From contig UGYN01000002.1 of assembly GCA_900457075.1 (NCBI GenBank), forward strand, positions 310,001 to 374,000: a stretch of 64,000 nucleotides of DNA. The letters are read 5' to 3'. A program made the position numbers and the translations under genes. A model generated the notes under the pieces. That model saw only the letters and a list, made by a program, of their open reading frames with translations, searched no databases and had not been told where the DNA came from. This DNA is from Serratia quinivorans. GTDB taxonomy: Bacteria > Pseudomonadota > Gammaproteobacteria > Enterobacterales > Enterobacteriaceae. Below are positions 36,370 to 46,040 of the stretch, piece by piece (the first letter of the stretch is position 1; each line of letters starts with the position of its first letter).

Positions 36370-38491
36370 TTATTTTCCTTCGCCGGCATGGGTAAGCAGC
36401 CAGCAGTTATGAATTTGACGGTTACGGGCAAAGTCCTGCGACTGTGTCTGGGCGGTAATTTCTTTCGCCTCCAGACCCAATGCGCTCAGGCCGGCCATAT
36501 CCATCTGGAAACCGCGCTTGTTGTTCGAGAACATGATGGTCCCGTTACGACGCAGTAACCGTTTCAAATCTTGCATCAGCGCCAGGTGATCGCGCTGAAC
36601 GTCAAAAGTGTTCTCCATCCGCTTGGAGTTGGAGAAGGTCGGCGGATCGATAAAGATCACATCGAATTGTTCGTCGGCATTTTGCATCCATGACAGGCAA
36701 TCCGCATGGATCAATCTGTGCTGTTTGCCGGTCAGGCCGTTAACCCGCAGGTTTTTCTCTGCCCATTCCAGATAGGTGCGCGACATATCCACCGTCGTGG
36801 TGCTGCGCGCCCCACCCAGCCCGGCATGCACGCTGGCGGTGCCGGTATAGGCAAACAGGTTGAGGAAGTCTTTGCCTTTGCTCATCTCCCCCAACATGCG
36901 GCGGGCAATACGGTGGTCGAGGAACAGACCGGTATCGAGATAGTCCGTCAGGTTAACCCACAGCTTGGCGTTGAACTCTTCCACCAGCAGGAATTCGCCC
37001 TTCTGCGCCAGTTTTTCGTACTGATTTTTACCTTTCTGGCGTTCGCGGGTTTTCAGGATCAACTGGTTGGACGGCAATTCCAGCACCGCCAACGTGGCGT
37101 TGATCACGTCGAACAGGCGTTGACGAGCCTTCTGAGCATCAATGGTTTTCGGCGGCGCATATTCCTGCACCACGACTTTGCTGCCGTAGCGAATCCACCG
37201 CCACGTTATATTCCGGCAGGTCAGCATCGTACAGGCGGTAGCACTCAATGCCCTGCTGTTTGGCCCACTTGTCGAGCTTCTTCAGGTTTTTGCGCAGACG
37301 GTTGGCAAAATCTTCCGCCACCTGTACGCCACCAGCACCCAGCGGGTTTTCTGCCAGTTGGTAATTTTTCTGCACGCAGTCCAACGGGCCATTTTTTGCC
37401 TTGAACTGGCGCTCGGCACGCAGTTGCAGGCAGCTCAACAGTTCCGGTGAGGCGCTGAACAGTGACAACTGCCAGCCACCAAAAGCGCTTTTCATGATAC
37501 GACCCAGCATATTATGCAAGGCAATCAACGCCGGTTCACTTTCCAGACGTTCACCGTATGGCGGGTTGCAGACTACGGTTCCCGTCGGGCCTTCCGGCAG
37601 CGGGTTGGTCAGTTTGGCTACGTCGTTGACGTTAAAGGTAATCAGTTCGGCGACGCCGGCACGACGGGCGTTACCGCGTGCCATTTCAATCACCCGGCGA
37701 TCAATATCAGAGCCGAAGAAACGCGAGGTGGTTTCCTGCAGGCCACGACGGGCGCGTACCTGCGCTTCGGTGATCACTTCACGCCACAGATCGACGTTGT
37801 GACCATTCCAGGCGGTAAAGCCCCAGTGTTGACGATGCAGGCCAGGTGCGCGATCGGAAGCAATCATCGCCGCTTCGATCAGCAGGGTACCCGAACCACA
37901 CATTGGATCCAGCATTGGCGTGCCCGGCTGCCAGCCAGAACGCTGTACAATCGCCGCTGCCAGGCTTTCTTTCAGCGGTGCCTGTCCGGTCAGATCACGA
38001 TAACCACGCTGGTGCAGGCCTTCACCGCTCAGATCCAGCGCTACGCTGGCCATATCGCGCTGCAGGAATACATTGACGCGAATGTCCGGCTGCTGCTTCG
38101 CTACCGTCGGGCGTTGTTCAATCTTGCGGGTAAAACTGTCGACAATGGCGTCCTTGACCTTCAGTGCGCCATACTGGCTGTTGCGGATCTCTTCGTTAAC
38201 GCCACTGAAGTGAACGGCGAAAGTTTTATCCACACCAAAAATGCTCGTCCAGTCGATCGCCTGTACGCCCAGGTACAAATCCAGATCGCTGTGTACGCGG
38301 AATTCATTCAACGGCAGCAAAATACGTGAGGCCAAACGGCTCCACAGCAAGCTTTGGTACAGAAGACGATCGTCACCCTGAAAATGTACCCCACCCTGTA
38401 CGACTTTACAGGCGTGAGCGCCCAGCGCTTCGAGTTCGCTTTTTAACAGTTCTTCCAGTCCACGCGCCGTGCTGGCAAACAGAGAGTTCAT
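36370..38491 (-). pseudogene. rlmL: 23S rRNA m2G2445/m7G2069 methyltransferase RlmL, split by a one-base insertion
   Basis: The start ([23 protein letters not shown]) has the THUMP domain, followed by the m2G methyltransferase with its NPPYGERL motif. After [17 protein letters not shown] the frame is lost at 37192-37193, where GATTCGC stands for the expected GATCGC. The second part ([27 protein letters not shown] to the end, with [11 protein letters not shown]) is intact in the next frame. Total length is 3n+1; one base less gives about 706 residues, as in E. coli. Both halves are well conserved, so sequence error or a very recent mutation is likely. If real, two separate domains could still be made only if the second found a start. 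Confidence 0.9.
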
Positions 38492-38594
38492 ATCGTACTT
38501 ATCACCAAAAAGAAAATTGTTGCGCATTATAGCTAATCCAGACCGCTTGTCATAAAGTTGCTCCCTTCTATTTACTAATCGCGCGGAGACAAGG

Positions 38595-39698
38595 GTGATT
38601 ACGCTAGCCAAACTTTACGTTCATCCGGTTAAATCGCTTCGGGGTTTGCAGCTTTCTCACGCCCAGGTTTCCAGTAGTGGCCTGGCTTTCGATCGCACTT
38701 TTATGATCACCGAGCCGGATGGCACCTTTATTACTGCGCGGCAATATCCGCAGATGGTGTTATTCACTCCGGCACTGCTGGCAGACGGCCTGTTCCTGAC
38801 CGCGCCCGACGGAGAAAGTGCCGCCATCCGCTTTAGCGATTTCGCCGCCGAAGCGCAACCGACCGAAGTCTGGGGTAACCATTTCACCGCCCTGATTGCA
38901 CCGCAGGCAATTAATAGCTGGCTGAGCGGCTATTTCCAGCGTGACGTGCAATTGCGTTGGCTCGGCCCGGAGCTGACCCGTCGCGTTAAAAAACACCCGG
39001 AAATCCCCCTGTCCTTCGCCGACGGTTATCCCTACCTGCTAATTAACGAAGCCTCGTTCAACGACCTGCAACAGCGCTGCCCCGGCAGCATCAAACTGGA
39101 ACAGTTTCGCCCGAATCTGGTGGTGACCGGCGCCAGCGCCTGGGCAGAAGATAGCTGGCAGGTGATCCGCGTCGGTGACGTGATGTTTGACCTGGTGAAA
39201 CCTTGCAGCCGCTGCGTGCTGACCACCGTCAGTACCGAACGTGGGCGCAAACACCCGAGCGGCGAACCGCTGAGTACCCTGCAGAAATTCCGCACCGCCG
39301 ATAATGGCGATGTCGATTTTGGCCAGAATATGGTGGCGCGCAATAGCGGCATTATCCGCGTTGGCGATGCCGTTGAAGTGTTATCCACCAAGCCGCCACG
39401 CCCTTATGGCGCAGGTAAAGTGGTGGAAAGCGTGCAGGCACCGCAGGACAGTGCGCAGAACGTCACTATTGATTACGCGGGAACGGTGTTTACCGGCAAC
39501 AATCAGCAGATCTTGCTGGAGCAGTTGGAACAGCAAGGGCTCCGGGTGCCTTATTCATGCCGTGCGGGGATTTGCGGGAGTTGTCGCATAACCTTGGTCA
39601 ATGGCGAAGTGGCACCGCTGAAGAAAAGTGCGGTGGCCAACAATGGCACCATTCTTTGCTGCAGCTGTATTCCAAAAAGCGATTTGACGCTGGCGTAA
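38595..39698 (+). CDS. ycbX: MOSC and 2Fe-2S ferredoxin domain protein YcbX
   Basis: The 367-residue protein starts with a beta-barrel MOSC N-terminal domain ([11 protein letters not shown]), then a MOSC domain whose Cys in [11 protein letters not shown] should hold the molybdenum cofactor. A C-terminal plant-type ferredoxin domain carries [11 protein letters not shown] and the later CCSC. In E. coli YcbX reduces N-hydroxylated base analogues. The GTG start at 38595 follows a GGAG at 38584-38587. It is divergent from rlmL. Confidence 0.92.
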   Translation: MITLAKLYVHPVKSLRGLQLSHAQVSSSGLAFDRTFMITEPDGTFITARQYPQMVLFTPALLADGLFLTAPDGESAAIRFSDFAAEAQPTEVWGNHFTALIAPQAINSWLSGYFQRDVQLRWLGPELTRRVKKHPEIPLSFADGYPYLLINEASFNDLQQRCPGSIKLEQFRPNLVVTGASAWAEDSWQVIRVGDVMFDLVKPCSRCVLTTVSTERGRKHPSGEPLSTLQKFRTADNGDVDFGQNMVARNSGIIRVGDAVEVLSTKPPRPYGAGKVVESVQAPQDSAQNVTIDYAGTVFTGNNQQILLEQLEQQGLRVPYSCRAGICGSCRITLVNGEVAPLKKSAVANNGTILCCSCIPKSDLTLA

Positions 39699-39704
39699 TC
39701 GGCC

Positions 39705-40253
39705 TTACATCGCCCTGTCGTAAGCCGGGGCTGAGGCTTCATCCTGCGCGCAGGGTTTTAGGCGATCGTGCATCACTTTGATGGCATCGCCCAGCACCAT
39801 GGTACGGCCGGCCAGTGAAAGCTGGTTCTGCGCCAGCAGGCACAGGCTGGCGTTATCACCGGCTTCCACCACCAGCAGGCGGGCTTCAATGCCGCTTTCC
39901 ATCACCTTAACCGCCGCCAGTTCGCCGTTCTTCGGCTGCAACGGGTAATGCTGCTGCGAGAAATGCCAGCTCTTCGGCATCAGCGGTTTCAGGAAGCGAT
40001 AAGCCACCAGGGCATTTAATACCAGTTCAGCACGCTGCTCGTGGCTGAGCTTTATCTGTTTGCACTGCTCTTCATAATTAAAATAAAGCGCGGCGTCATC
40101 GACACAGAAAGAGCATTCATCGAAGGCATCCGGGGTTAACATTTTGGCCGGGAAACGCGAGCGAAAGATCATCCCATTGGCTAAATCCAGCATTAGCCGA
40201 TCGTGTTCAGCGTCAAAATACCAACGCCAATTATCGTCAGGTTTTATCTTCAT
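39705..40253 (-). CDS. zapC: cell division protein ZapC
   Basis: The 182-residue protein matches E. coli ZapC ([55 protein letters not shown]). ZapC binds FtsZ and promotes filament bundling at the early Z ring. It is convergent with ycbX, six bases between stops, and upstream of it on the same strand lies pyrD. Confidence 0.93.
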   Translation of the reverse strand: MKIKPDDNWRWYFDAEHDRLMLDLANGMIFRSRFPAKMLTPDAFDECSFCVDDAALYFNYEEQCKQIKLSHEQRAELVLNALVAYRFLKPLMPKSWHFSQQHYPLQPKNGELAAVKVMESGIEARLLVVEAGDNASLCLLAQNQLSLAGRTMVLGDAIKVMHDRLKPCAQDEASAPAYDRAM

Positions 40254-40428
40254 CTCTTATCCTTCTCGCTGCCCATGCCACGCAATATTTACCCCAAAAG
40301 GTGATTTTATCACCACTAAAGTCGCTTAAACATCGGATAATTCCGCGAACGATATTTATGCTAGTGGACAAAATATAGACGAGCCGGGGGAATAAATAAA
40401 CCCCCGGCGGAAAATGAAAGGAAAAATA

Positions 40429-41439
40429 TTAGATGTAGTTAACGATATCTTTAATCAGGCGTGGACCCTTGAAGATAAATCCGGAATAAATTTGCACCAG
40501 TGAAGCCCCTGCCGCCATTTTTTCCCGCGCCGCCATCAGGGAATCAATTCCGCCAACGCCGATAATCGGCAAGCGCCCTTGCAGCTCAAGTGACAAACGA
40601 CGGATCACTTCGGTGCTGCTCGCCTGCAGCGGACGACCACTCAGGCCCCCCATTTGCTCACAATAATTCAGCCCCTGGATCAATTTACGATCCAGCGTGG
40701 TATTGGTCGCGATCACGCCATCTATATTATGACGCACCAGGCTGTCGGCTATTTGGATCAATTCTTCTTCAGAAAGATCCGGCGCGATCTTTACTGCTAC
40801 CGGTACATATTTGTGATGACGCTCATGTAATTCCTGCTGCTTATTTTTAATCGCGGCCAGCAGATCGTCCAACGCTTCGCCATACTGTAAGGATCGTAAT
40901 CCTGGGGTATTAGGTGACGAAATGTTAATCGCGATATAACCGGCATACGGATAAACTTTATCCATGCAGATTAGATAATCGTCTTTTCCTTGCTCAACCG
41001 GGGTGTCTTTATTCTTGCCGATATTAATCCCCAGAATACCGCCGAAATGGGATTTCTTAACGTTTTCAACCAGATTATCCACACCCTGGTTATTAAAGCC
41101 CATGCGGTTGATCAGGCCTTCGGCTTCCACAATACGGAACAGGCGCGGTTTGTCATTGCCCGACTGCGGGCGCGGCGTCACGGTGCCGACTTCGACAAAA
41201 CCAAAACCCATAGCGCCAAACGCATCGATACACTCGCCGTCTTTATCCAGACCGGCGGCCAAGCCCAATGGGTTTTTAAAAGAGAGCCCCATGCAGCTTA
41301 CCGGTTTGGTCGGCACAGACTGACGAATAAGGAATTCTAACGGGGTACCGGTGACACGGCGAAGCTGTTGAAAAGTCAATTCATGCGCACGCTCGGGATC
41401 GAGCTGGAACAACGCTTTTCTGATGAGGGGGTAGTACAT
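40429..41439 (-). CDS. pyrD: dihydroorotate dehydrogenase (quinone), class 2
   Basis: The 336-residue enzyme equals E. coli PyrD in length. The N-terminal helix ([25 protein letters not shown]) binds the membrane. The FMN barrel has [37 protein letters not shown] and GVIATNTT, with the catalytic Ser of this class in the SSPNT segment. It oxidises dihydroorotate to orotate with quinone in pyrimidine synthesis. The ATG at 41439 follows GGAG; an upstream in-frame extension was rejected. Confidence 0.95.
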   Translation of the reverse strand: MYYPLIRKALFQLDPERAHELTFQQLRRVTGTPLEFLIRQSVPTKPVSCMGLSFKNPLGLAAGLDKDGECIDAFGAMGFGFVEVGTVTPRPQSGNDKPRLFRIVEAEGLINRMGFNNQGVDNLVENVKKSHFGGILGINIGKNKDTPVEQGKDDYLICMDKVYPYAGYIAINISSPNTPGLRSLQYGEALDDLLAAIKNKQQELHERHHKYVPVAVKIAPDLSEEELIQIADSLVRHNIDGVIATNTTLDRKLIQGLNYCEQMGGLSGRPLQASSTEVIRRLSLELQGRLPIIGVGGIDSLMAAREKMAAGASLVQIYSGFIFKGPRLIKDIVNYI

Positions 41440-41533
41440 GTACTCTCCTGATTTCCCGGTTGCAAACCGGGGGCGTATTATCCGGTATCCCCTGACCAAT
41501 TGGAATTGATTAAAAGCAAAAAAAGCGTTTTTT

Positions 41534-41549
41534 ACGCAATCGTTTTCCC
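41534..41549 (-). promoter_or_regulatory. candidate PurR site upstream of pyrD
   Basis: ACGCAATCGTTTTCCC matches most of the PurR consensus (ACGCAAACGTTTNCGT). E. coli pyrD is a PurR target. The site is about 95 bases before the ATG. Confidence 0.45.
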
Positions 41550-41698
41550 CCTTCTGAGCCAAAACCGCCGCCAATCCGCATTTGCGCATAACAAAATCGA
41601 AAAATGAGATTTAAGTAACTCCCCTTATTACTGATAGGTTTAAAACACTTCTCGACAATTTCATGATTAAACCTAACTTTTAGTTATAAGGAGTGGTA

Positions 41699-42277
41699 AT
41701 GCGCGTTATATCACTGGCCGGCAGCCCTCGCATCCCATCACGCTCGGCGGCACTGCTTTCTGTGAGTAAAAACTGGTTGCAGCAGCAAGGCGTGGAGGTG
41801 ATCTCCTATACCCTGCATGATTTTGATGCCGAAGATTTACTGTATGCCAATTTTAACAGCCCGGCGATCAAAGCCTTTACCGAGCAGCTGGCACAGGCAG
41901 ATGGCCTGCTGGTCTCGACACCGGTGTATAAGGCTTCGTTTTCCGGCGCGCTGAAGACCCTGCTGGATCTGCTGCCAGAGCGTGCGCTGGATCATAAGGT
42001 GGTATTGCCGCTGGCCACCGGCGGTTCCATTGGCCATATGTTGGCAGTGGACTACGCCCTCAAGCCGGTTCTGGCAGCGCTGAAAGCGCAGGAAGTGCTG
42101 CACGGGGTATTTGCCGATGACAGTCAGGTGGTGCTGGACGGGGAAGAGGTCACCCTGGCCGAAAATCTGGCTGTCCGGCTGGAAGAAGCCCTGGAAAGCT
42201 TTTATCTGGCGTTGGGCCGCCGCAAGCCGCCGAGAGCCAGGCTCTCCCCTTCCCTGTTGGCCCGCCAAACCGCCTGA
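41699..42277 (+). CDS. ssuE: NADPH-dependent FMN reductase SsuE
   Basis: The 192-residue flavodoxin-like protein ([44 protein letters not shown]) supplies reduced FMN to SsuD. It is the first gene of ssuEADCB, the operon for sulfur supply from alkanesulfonates. The ATG at 41699 follows AAGGAG; a GTG two codons earlier overlaps that site. Confidence 0.94.
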   Translation: MRVISLAGSPRIPSRSAALLSVSKNWLQQQGVEVISYTLHDFDAEDLLYANFNSPAIKAFTEQLAQADGLLVSTPVYKASFSGALKTLLDLLPERALDHKVVLPLATGGSIGHMLAVDYALKPVLAALKAQEVLHGVFADDSQVVLDGEEVTLAENLAVRLEEALESFYLALGRRKPPRARLSPSLLARQTA

Positions 42278-42302
42278 CGGCACAGCATATAAGGAAATAA
42301 AC

Positions 42303-43268
42303 ATGAAACGACTTTCTTCACTGGGCCGTTGGCTGGGCACCAGCGCATTGGCAGGCATCCTCTCATTGGCCTGGACCAATGCCGCCAGCGCACAGGATCC
42401 GGCGCAGTTTCGCATTGGCTACCAAAAGGGATCGGTCAGTCTGGTACTGGCAAAAACCCATCGGCTGTTGGAACAGCGTTTTCCCAACACCAAAATCAGT
42501 TGGATCGAATTCCCCGCCGGCCCGCAAATGCTTGAAGCGCTGAACGTCGGCAGTATCGATCTGGGCAGTACCGGCGATATTCCGCCGATCTTCGCCCAGG
42601 CTGCCGGAGCGGACCTGCTGTATGTTGGCGTAGAGCCACCAAAACCCAAGGCGGAAGTGATCCTGGTGCCAGAAAACAGCCCGATCAAAACCGTCGCGGA
42701 GCTAAAGGGCCACAAGGTGGCCTTCCAGAAGGGCTCCAGCTCCCACAATCTGCTGCTGCGCTCATTGCAAAAAGCCGGGCTGAAATTCACCGATATTCAG
42801 CCCGTCTATCTGACCCCGGCCGATGCCCGCGCCGCCTTCCAGCAGGGCAATGTCGATGCCTGGACAATTTGGGATCCCTACTATTCCGCGGCCTTGTTGC
42901 AGGGCGGCGTGCGGGTACTGGGTGACGGTACCGATTTGAATCAAACCGGCTCCTTCTATCTGGCGGTACGAACTTATACCGAGGCCAATGGACCCTTTAT
43001 TCAACAGGTGCTCAATACGCTGACCCAGGCTGATGCGCTGACCCTAAGCGACCGTGCGCAAAGCGTCACGCTACTGGCCAATGCCATGGGCCTGCCGGAG
43101 AAAGTGATTTCGACCTATTTGGATCACCGCCCGCCCACCGCCATCAAACCTCTGGATGCGCACACCATTGCCGCTCAGCAGCAAACGGCCGATCTGTTTT
43201 ATGCCAACCGCCTGGTGCCGGTGAAAGTCGATATTTCGCAACGCATCTGGCACCCAAGCGCACAATAA
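42303..43268 (+). CDS. ssuA: alkanesulfonate-binding periplasmic protein SsuA
   Basis: The 321-residue precursor has a signal peptide ([30 protein letters not shown]) and the SsuA fold ([53 protein letters not shown]). It delivers sulfonates to SsuBC. The ATG at 42303 follows AAGGAAATAAAC. It starts 25 bases after ssuE. Confidence 0.94.
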   Translation: MKRLSSLGRWLGTSALAGILSLAWTNAASAQDPAQFRIGYQKGSVSLVLAKTHRLLEQRFPNTKISWIEFPAGPQMLEALNVGSIDLGSTGDIPPIFAQAAGADLLYVGVEPPKPKAEVILVPENSPIKTVAELKGHKVAFQKGSSSHNLLLRSLQKAGLKFTDIQPVYLTPADARAAFQQGNVDAWTIWDPYYSAALLQGGVRVLGDGTDLNQTGSFYLAVRTYTEANGPFIQQVLNTLTQADALTLSDRAQSVTLLANAMGLPEKVISTYLDHRPPTAIKPLDAHTIAAQQQTADLFYANRLVPVKVDISQRIWHPSAQ

Positions 43269-43284
43269 TTTAGGAGAACTGACG

Positions 43285-44433
43285 ATGAGCCTGAACGTAT
43301 TTTGGTTTTTACCCACCCACGGTGACGGTCACTATCTTGGCAGTACTGAAGGTGCCCGCAGCGTCGATTACGGTTATTTACAGCAAATTGCCCAGGCTGC
43401 CGATCGATTGGGTTTTGGTGGCGTGCTGATCCCTACCGGCCGCTCATGTGAAGACTCCTGGCTGGTGGCCGCTTCGCTGATCCCGGTCACCCAACGACTG
43501 AAATTCCTGGTAGCCCTGCGCCCCGGCATTATTTCACCCACTCTGGCGGCACGCCAGGCAGCGACGCTGGATCGTCTTTCCAACGGCCGGGCACTGTTTA
43601 ATCTGGTTACCGGCGGCGATCCTGATGAATTGGCGGCGGAAGGTCTGCACCTGAATCACGAAGAACGCTACGAGGCCTCGGCGGAGTTCACCCATATCTG
43701 GCGCAAGGTACTGGAAGGAGAAACCGTCGATTTTAACGGTAAACATATTCAGGTAAAGGGCGCAAAACTGCTGTACCCACCGGTGCAACAGCCACGCCCA
43801 CCGCTCTATTTCGGCGGATCCTCCGCCGCTGCGCAGGATCTGGCAGCCGATCAGGTTGAAATGTATCTCACCTGGGGCGAGCCGCCGGCGCAGGTAAAAG
43901 AAAAAATTGCCGAGGTACGCGCCAAGGCCGCAGCCAAAGGTCGCCAGGTGCGTTTCGGTATCCGCCTGCACGTCATCGTGCGCGAAACCACCGAGGAAGC
44001 CTGGCGAGCTGCCGACCGGCTGATTGCCAATCTGGATGAAAAGACCATCGCCGATGCCCAGCAGGCCTTCGCTCGGTTTGACTCCGTAGGGCAACAACGA
44101 ATGGCGGCATTGCACGGCGGCAAGAAAGACAATCTGGAGATCAGCCCCAATCTGTGGGCCGGGGTGGGTTTGGTGCGTGGCGGTGCCGGAACCGCGCTGG
44201 TGGGCGATGGCCCGACGGTGGCAGCGCGTATGCAGGAATACGCCGATCTGGGCATCGACACCTTTATTTTGTCCGGTTACCCGCATCTGGAAGAAGCCTA
44301 TCGCGTTGGCGAGCTGCTGTTCCCACATCTTGATCTGGTGGAAAACCAAGCGCCCGCACCACGCCGACCAGCCAAAGCACAGGGCGAAGTGGTGGCCAAT
44401 ATTTATATTCCACAAAAAGCATCGCAAAGCTGA
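43285..44433 (+). CDS. ssuD: FMNH2-dependent alkanesulfonate monooxygenase SsuD
   Basis: The 382-residue luciferase-like barrel ([64 protein letters not shown]) cleaves C1 and longer alkanesulfonates to aldehyde and sulfite with oxygen and FMNH2 from SsuE. GGAG precedes the ATG. It lies third in the operon, as in E. coli. Confidence 0.95.
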   Translation: MSLNVFWFLPTHGDGHYLGSTEGARSVDYGYLQQIAQAADRLGFGGVLIPTGRSCEDSWLVAASLIPVTQRLKFLVALRPGIISPTLAARQAATLDRLSNGRALFNLVTGGDPDELAAEGLHLNHEERYEASAEFTHIWRKVLEGETVDFNGKHIQVKGAKLLYPPVQQPRPPLYFGGSSAAAQDLAADQVEMYLTWGEPPAQVKEKIAEVRAKAAAKGRQVRFGIRLHVIVRETTEEAWRAADRLIANLDEKTIADAQQAFARFDSVGQQRMAALHGGKKDNLEISPNLWAGVGLVRGGAGTALVGDGPTVAARMQEYADLGIDTFILSGYPHLEEAYRVGELLFPHLDLVENQAPAPRRPAKAQGEVVANIYIPQKASQS

Positions 44434-44444
44434 GGAGCCGCACT

Positions 44445-45239
44445 ATGGCAAACGGCACACAACGAATCTTGTACCGGTTGGCCCCCTGGGCATTGCCGGT
44501 AGCGCTGGTGGCAGTCTGGCAAATATCCGTGGAAGCGGGCTGGCTGTCGAACCGCATTCTGCCGGCACCGAGCGCCGTAGTGACCGCTTTCTGGACCCTG
44601 ACCAAGAGCGGCGAGCTGTGGCAACACCTGACCATCAGCAGTTGGCGCGCATTGATCGGTTTTAGCATTGGCGGCAGCATCGGGCTGGCGCTGGGCTTTA
44701 TCACCGGCCTGTCACGCTGGGGCGAACGCCTGCTGGACAGTTCCGTACAGATGATCCGTAACGTACCGCATCTGGCATTAATCCCGCTGGTGATCCTGTG
44801 GTTTGGTATCGATGAGTCCGCCAAGATTTTTCTGGTGGCGTTGGGCACCCTGTTCCCTATCTATCTCAATACCTATCACGGTATCAAGAATATCGATCGG
44901 GGCCTGCTTGAAATGGCACGCAGCTACGGCCTGAGCGGTTTCCAGTTATTCGCCCAGGTGGTTTTACCGGGCGCCCTGCCCTCGATCATGGTCGGCGTGC
45001 GTTTTGCATTGGGCTTTATGTGGCTGACACTGATCGTCGCCGAAACCATTTCCGCCAATTCGGGGATTGGCTACCTGGCGATGAACGCCCGTGAATTCCT
45101 GCAGACCGACGTGGTGGTGGTGGCGATTGTGTTGTACGCCCTGCTCGGCAAGCTGGCGGACGTCAGCGCCCAATTGCTGGAGCGCGTCTGGCTGCGCTGG
45201 CATCCGGCCTATCAACTCAAGCAAGGAGAAGCGCTATGA
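44445..45239 (+). CDS. ssuC: alkanesulfonate ABC transporter permease SsuC
   Basis: The 264-residue protein has about six membrane segments and the binding-protein-dependent permease EAA loop ([34 protein letters not shown]). It pairs with SsuB and SsuA. GAGGAG precedes the ATG. Confidence 0.94.
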   Translation: MANGTQRILYRLAPWALPVALVAVWQISVEAGWLSNRILPAPSAVVTAFWTLTKSGELWQHLTISSWRALIGFSIGGSIGLALGFITGLSRWGERLLDSSVQMIRNVPHLALIPLVILWFGIDESAKIFLVALGTLFPIYLNTYHGIKNIDRGLLEMARSYGLSGFQLFAQVVLPGALPSIMVGVRFALGFMWLTLIVAETISANSGIGYLAMNAREFLQTDVVVVAIVLYALLGKLADVSAQLLERVWLRWHPAYQLKQGEAL

Positions 45240-46009
45240 CAACTCCCGCGCGTATTCCCCAGGGGACTCCAGTCACGCTGGAATCCATTGCCAAGCAATA
45301 CGGTAACCGCAGGGTACTCGACAATATCCAGTTACGCATCAGCGCCGGCCAGTTCGTCGCCGTGGTTGGCCGCAGCGGTTGCGGCAAAAGCACGCTGCTG
45401 CGTCTGATGGCCGGGCTGGAGAATGCCAGCAGCGGCGCGTTATTAAGCGGTAATGCGCCACTCGCCAATGCCAGGAACGAGACTCGCCTGATGTTTCAGG
45501 ACGCCCGCCTGCTGCCGTGGAAAAAGGTGATCGACAATGTCGGCCTCGGCCTCCGGGGTAATTGGCGAGCCGATGCATTGCAAGCGCTGGAAACCGTTGG
45601 GCTGGCCGATCGCGCCAATGAGTGGCCGGCAGCCTTGTCCGGCGGGCAAAAGCAGCGGGTAGCACTGGCTCGCGCACTGATCCACCGTCCACGCCTGTTG
45701 CTGCTGGATGAGCCCTTGGGCGCGCTGGACGCGTTAACGCGGATTGAAATGCAGGGCCTTATCGAAGGGTTATGGCAACAGCATGGTTTTACCGTACTGC
45801 TGGTGACGCACGACGTCAGTGAAGCCATTGCGCTGGCGGATCGGGTGATTTTGATTGAGGAAGGGCGTATCGGGTTGGATTTGACCATTGACCTGCCGCG
45901 TCCACGCCGTAAGGGATCGGCCAGGCTGGCAGAGCTGGAAGCCGAAGTGCTGGAGCGGGTACTGTCACCGCCGCCGTTGGCTGAAACTTCGCGCCGGGTC
46001 GCGAATTAA
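45236..46009 (+). CDS. ssuB: alkanesulfonate ABC transporter ATPase SsuB
   Basis: The 257-residue ABC ATPase has Walker [10 protein letters not shown], signature [15 protein letters not shown], Walker [13 protein letters not shown] and the switch His in VTHDVSEA. It overlaps ssuC by four bases (ATGA). It ends the ssuEADCB operon, followed by a shared terminator. Confidence 0.95.
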   Translation: MTTPARIPQGTPVTLESIAKQYGNRRVLDNIQLRISAGQFVAVVGRSGCGKSTLLRLMAGLENASSGALLSGNAPLANARNETRLMFQDARLLPWKKVIDNVGLGLRGNWRADALQALETVGLADRANEWPAALSGGQKQRVALARALIHRPRLLLLDEPLGALDALTRIEMQGLIEGLWQQHGFTVLLVTHDVSEAIALADRVILIEEGRIGLDLTIDLPRPRRKGSARLAELEAEVLERVLSPPPLAETSRRVAN

Positions 46010-46011
46010 AA

Positions 46012-46032
46012 AAGGGACGGCATGCCGTCCCT
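46012..46032. terminator. bidirectional terminator between ssuB and pepN
   Basis: AAGGGACGGC and GCCGTCCCTT form a perfect stem around AT-only bases, with A-rich sequence before it and T after it. Confidence 0.85.
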
Positions 46033-46040
46033 TGTTCGGT

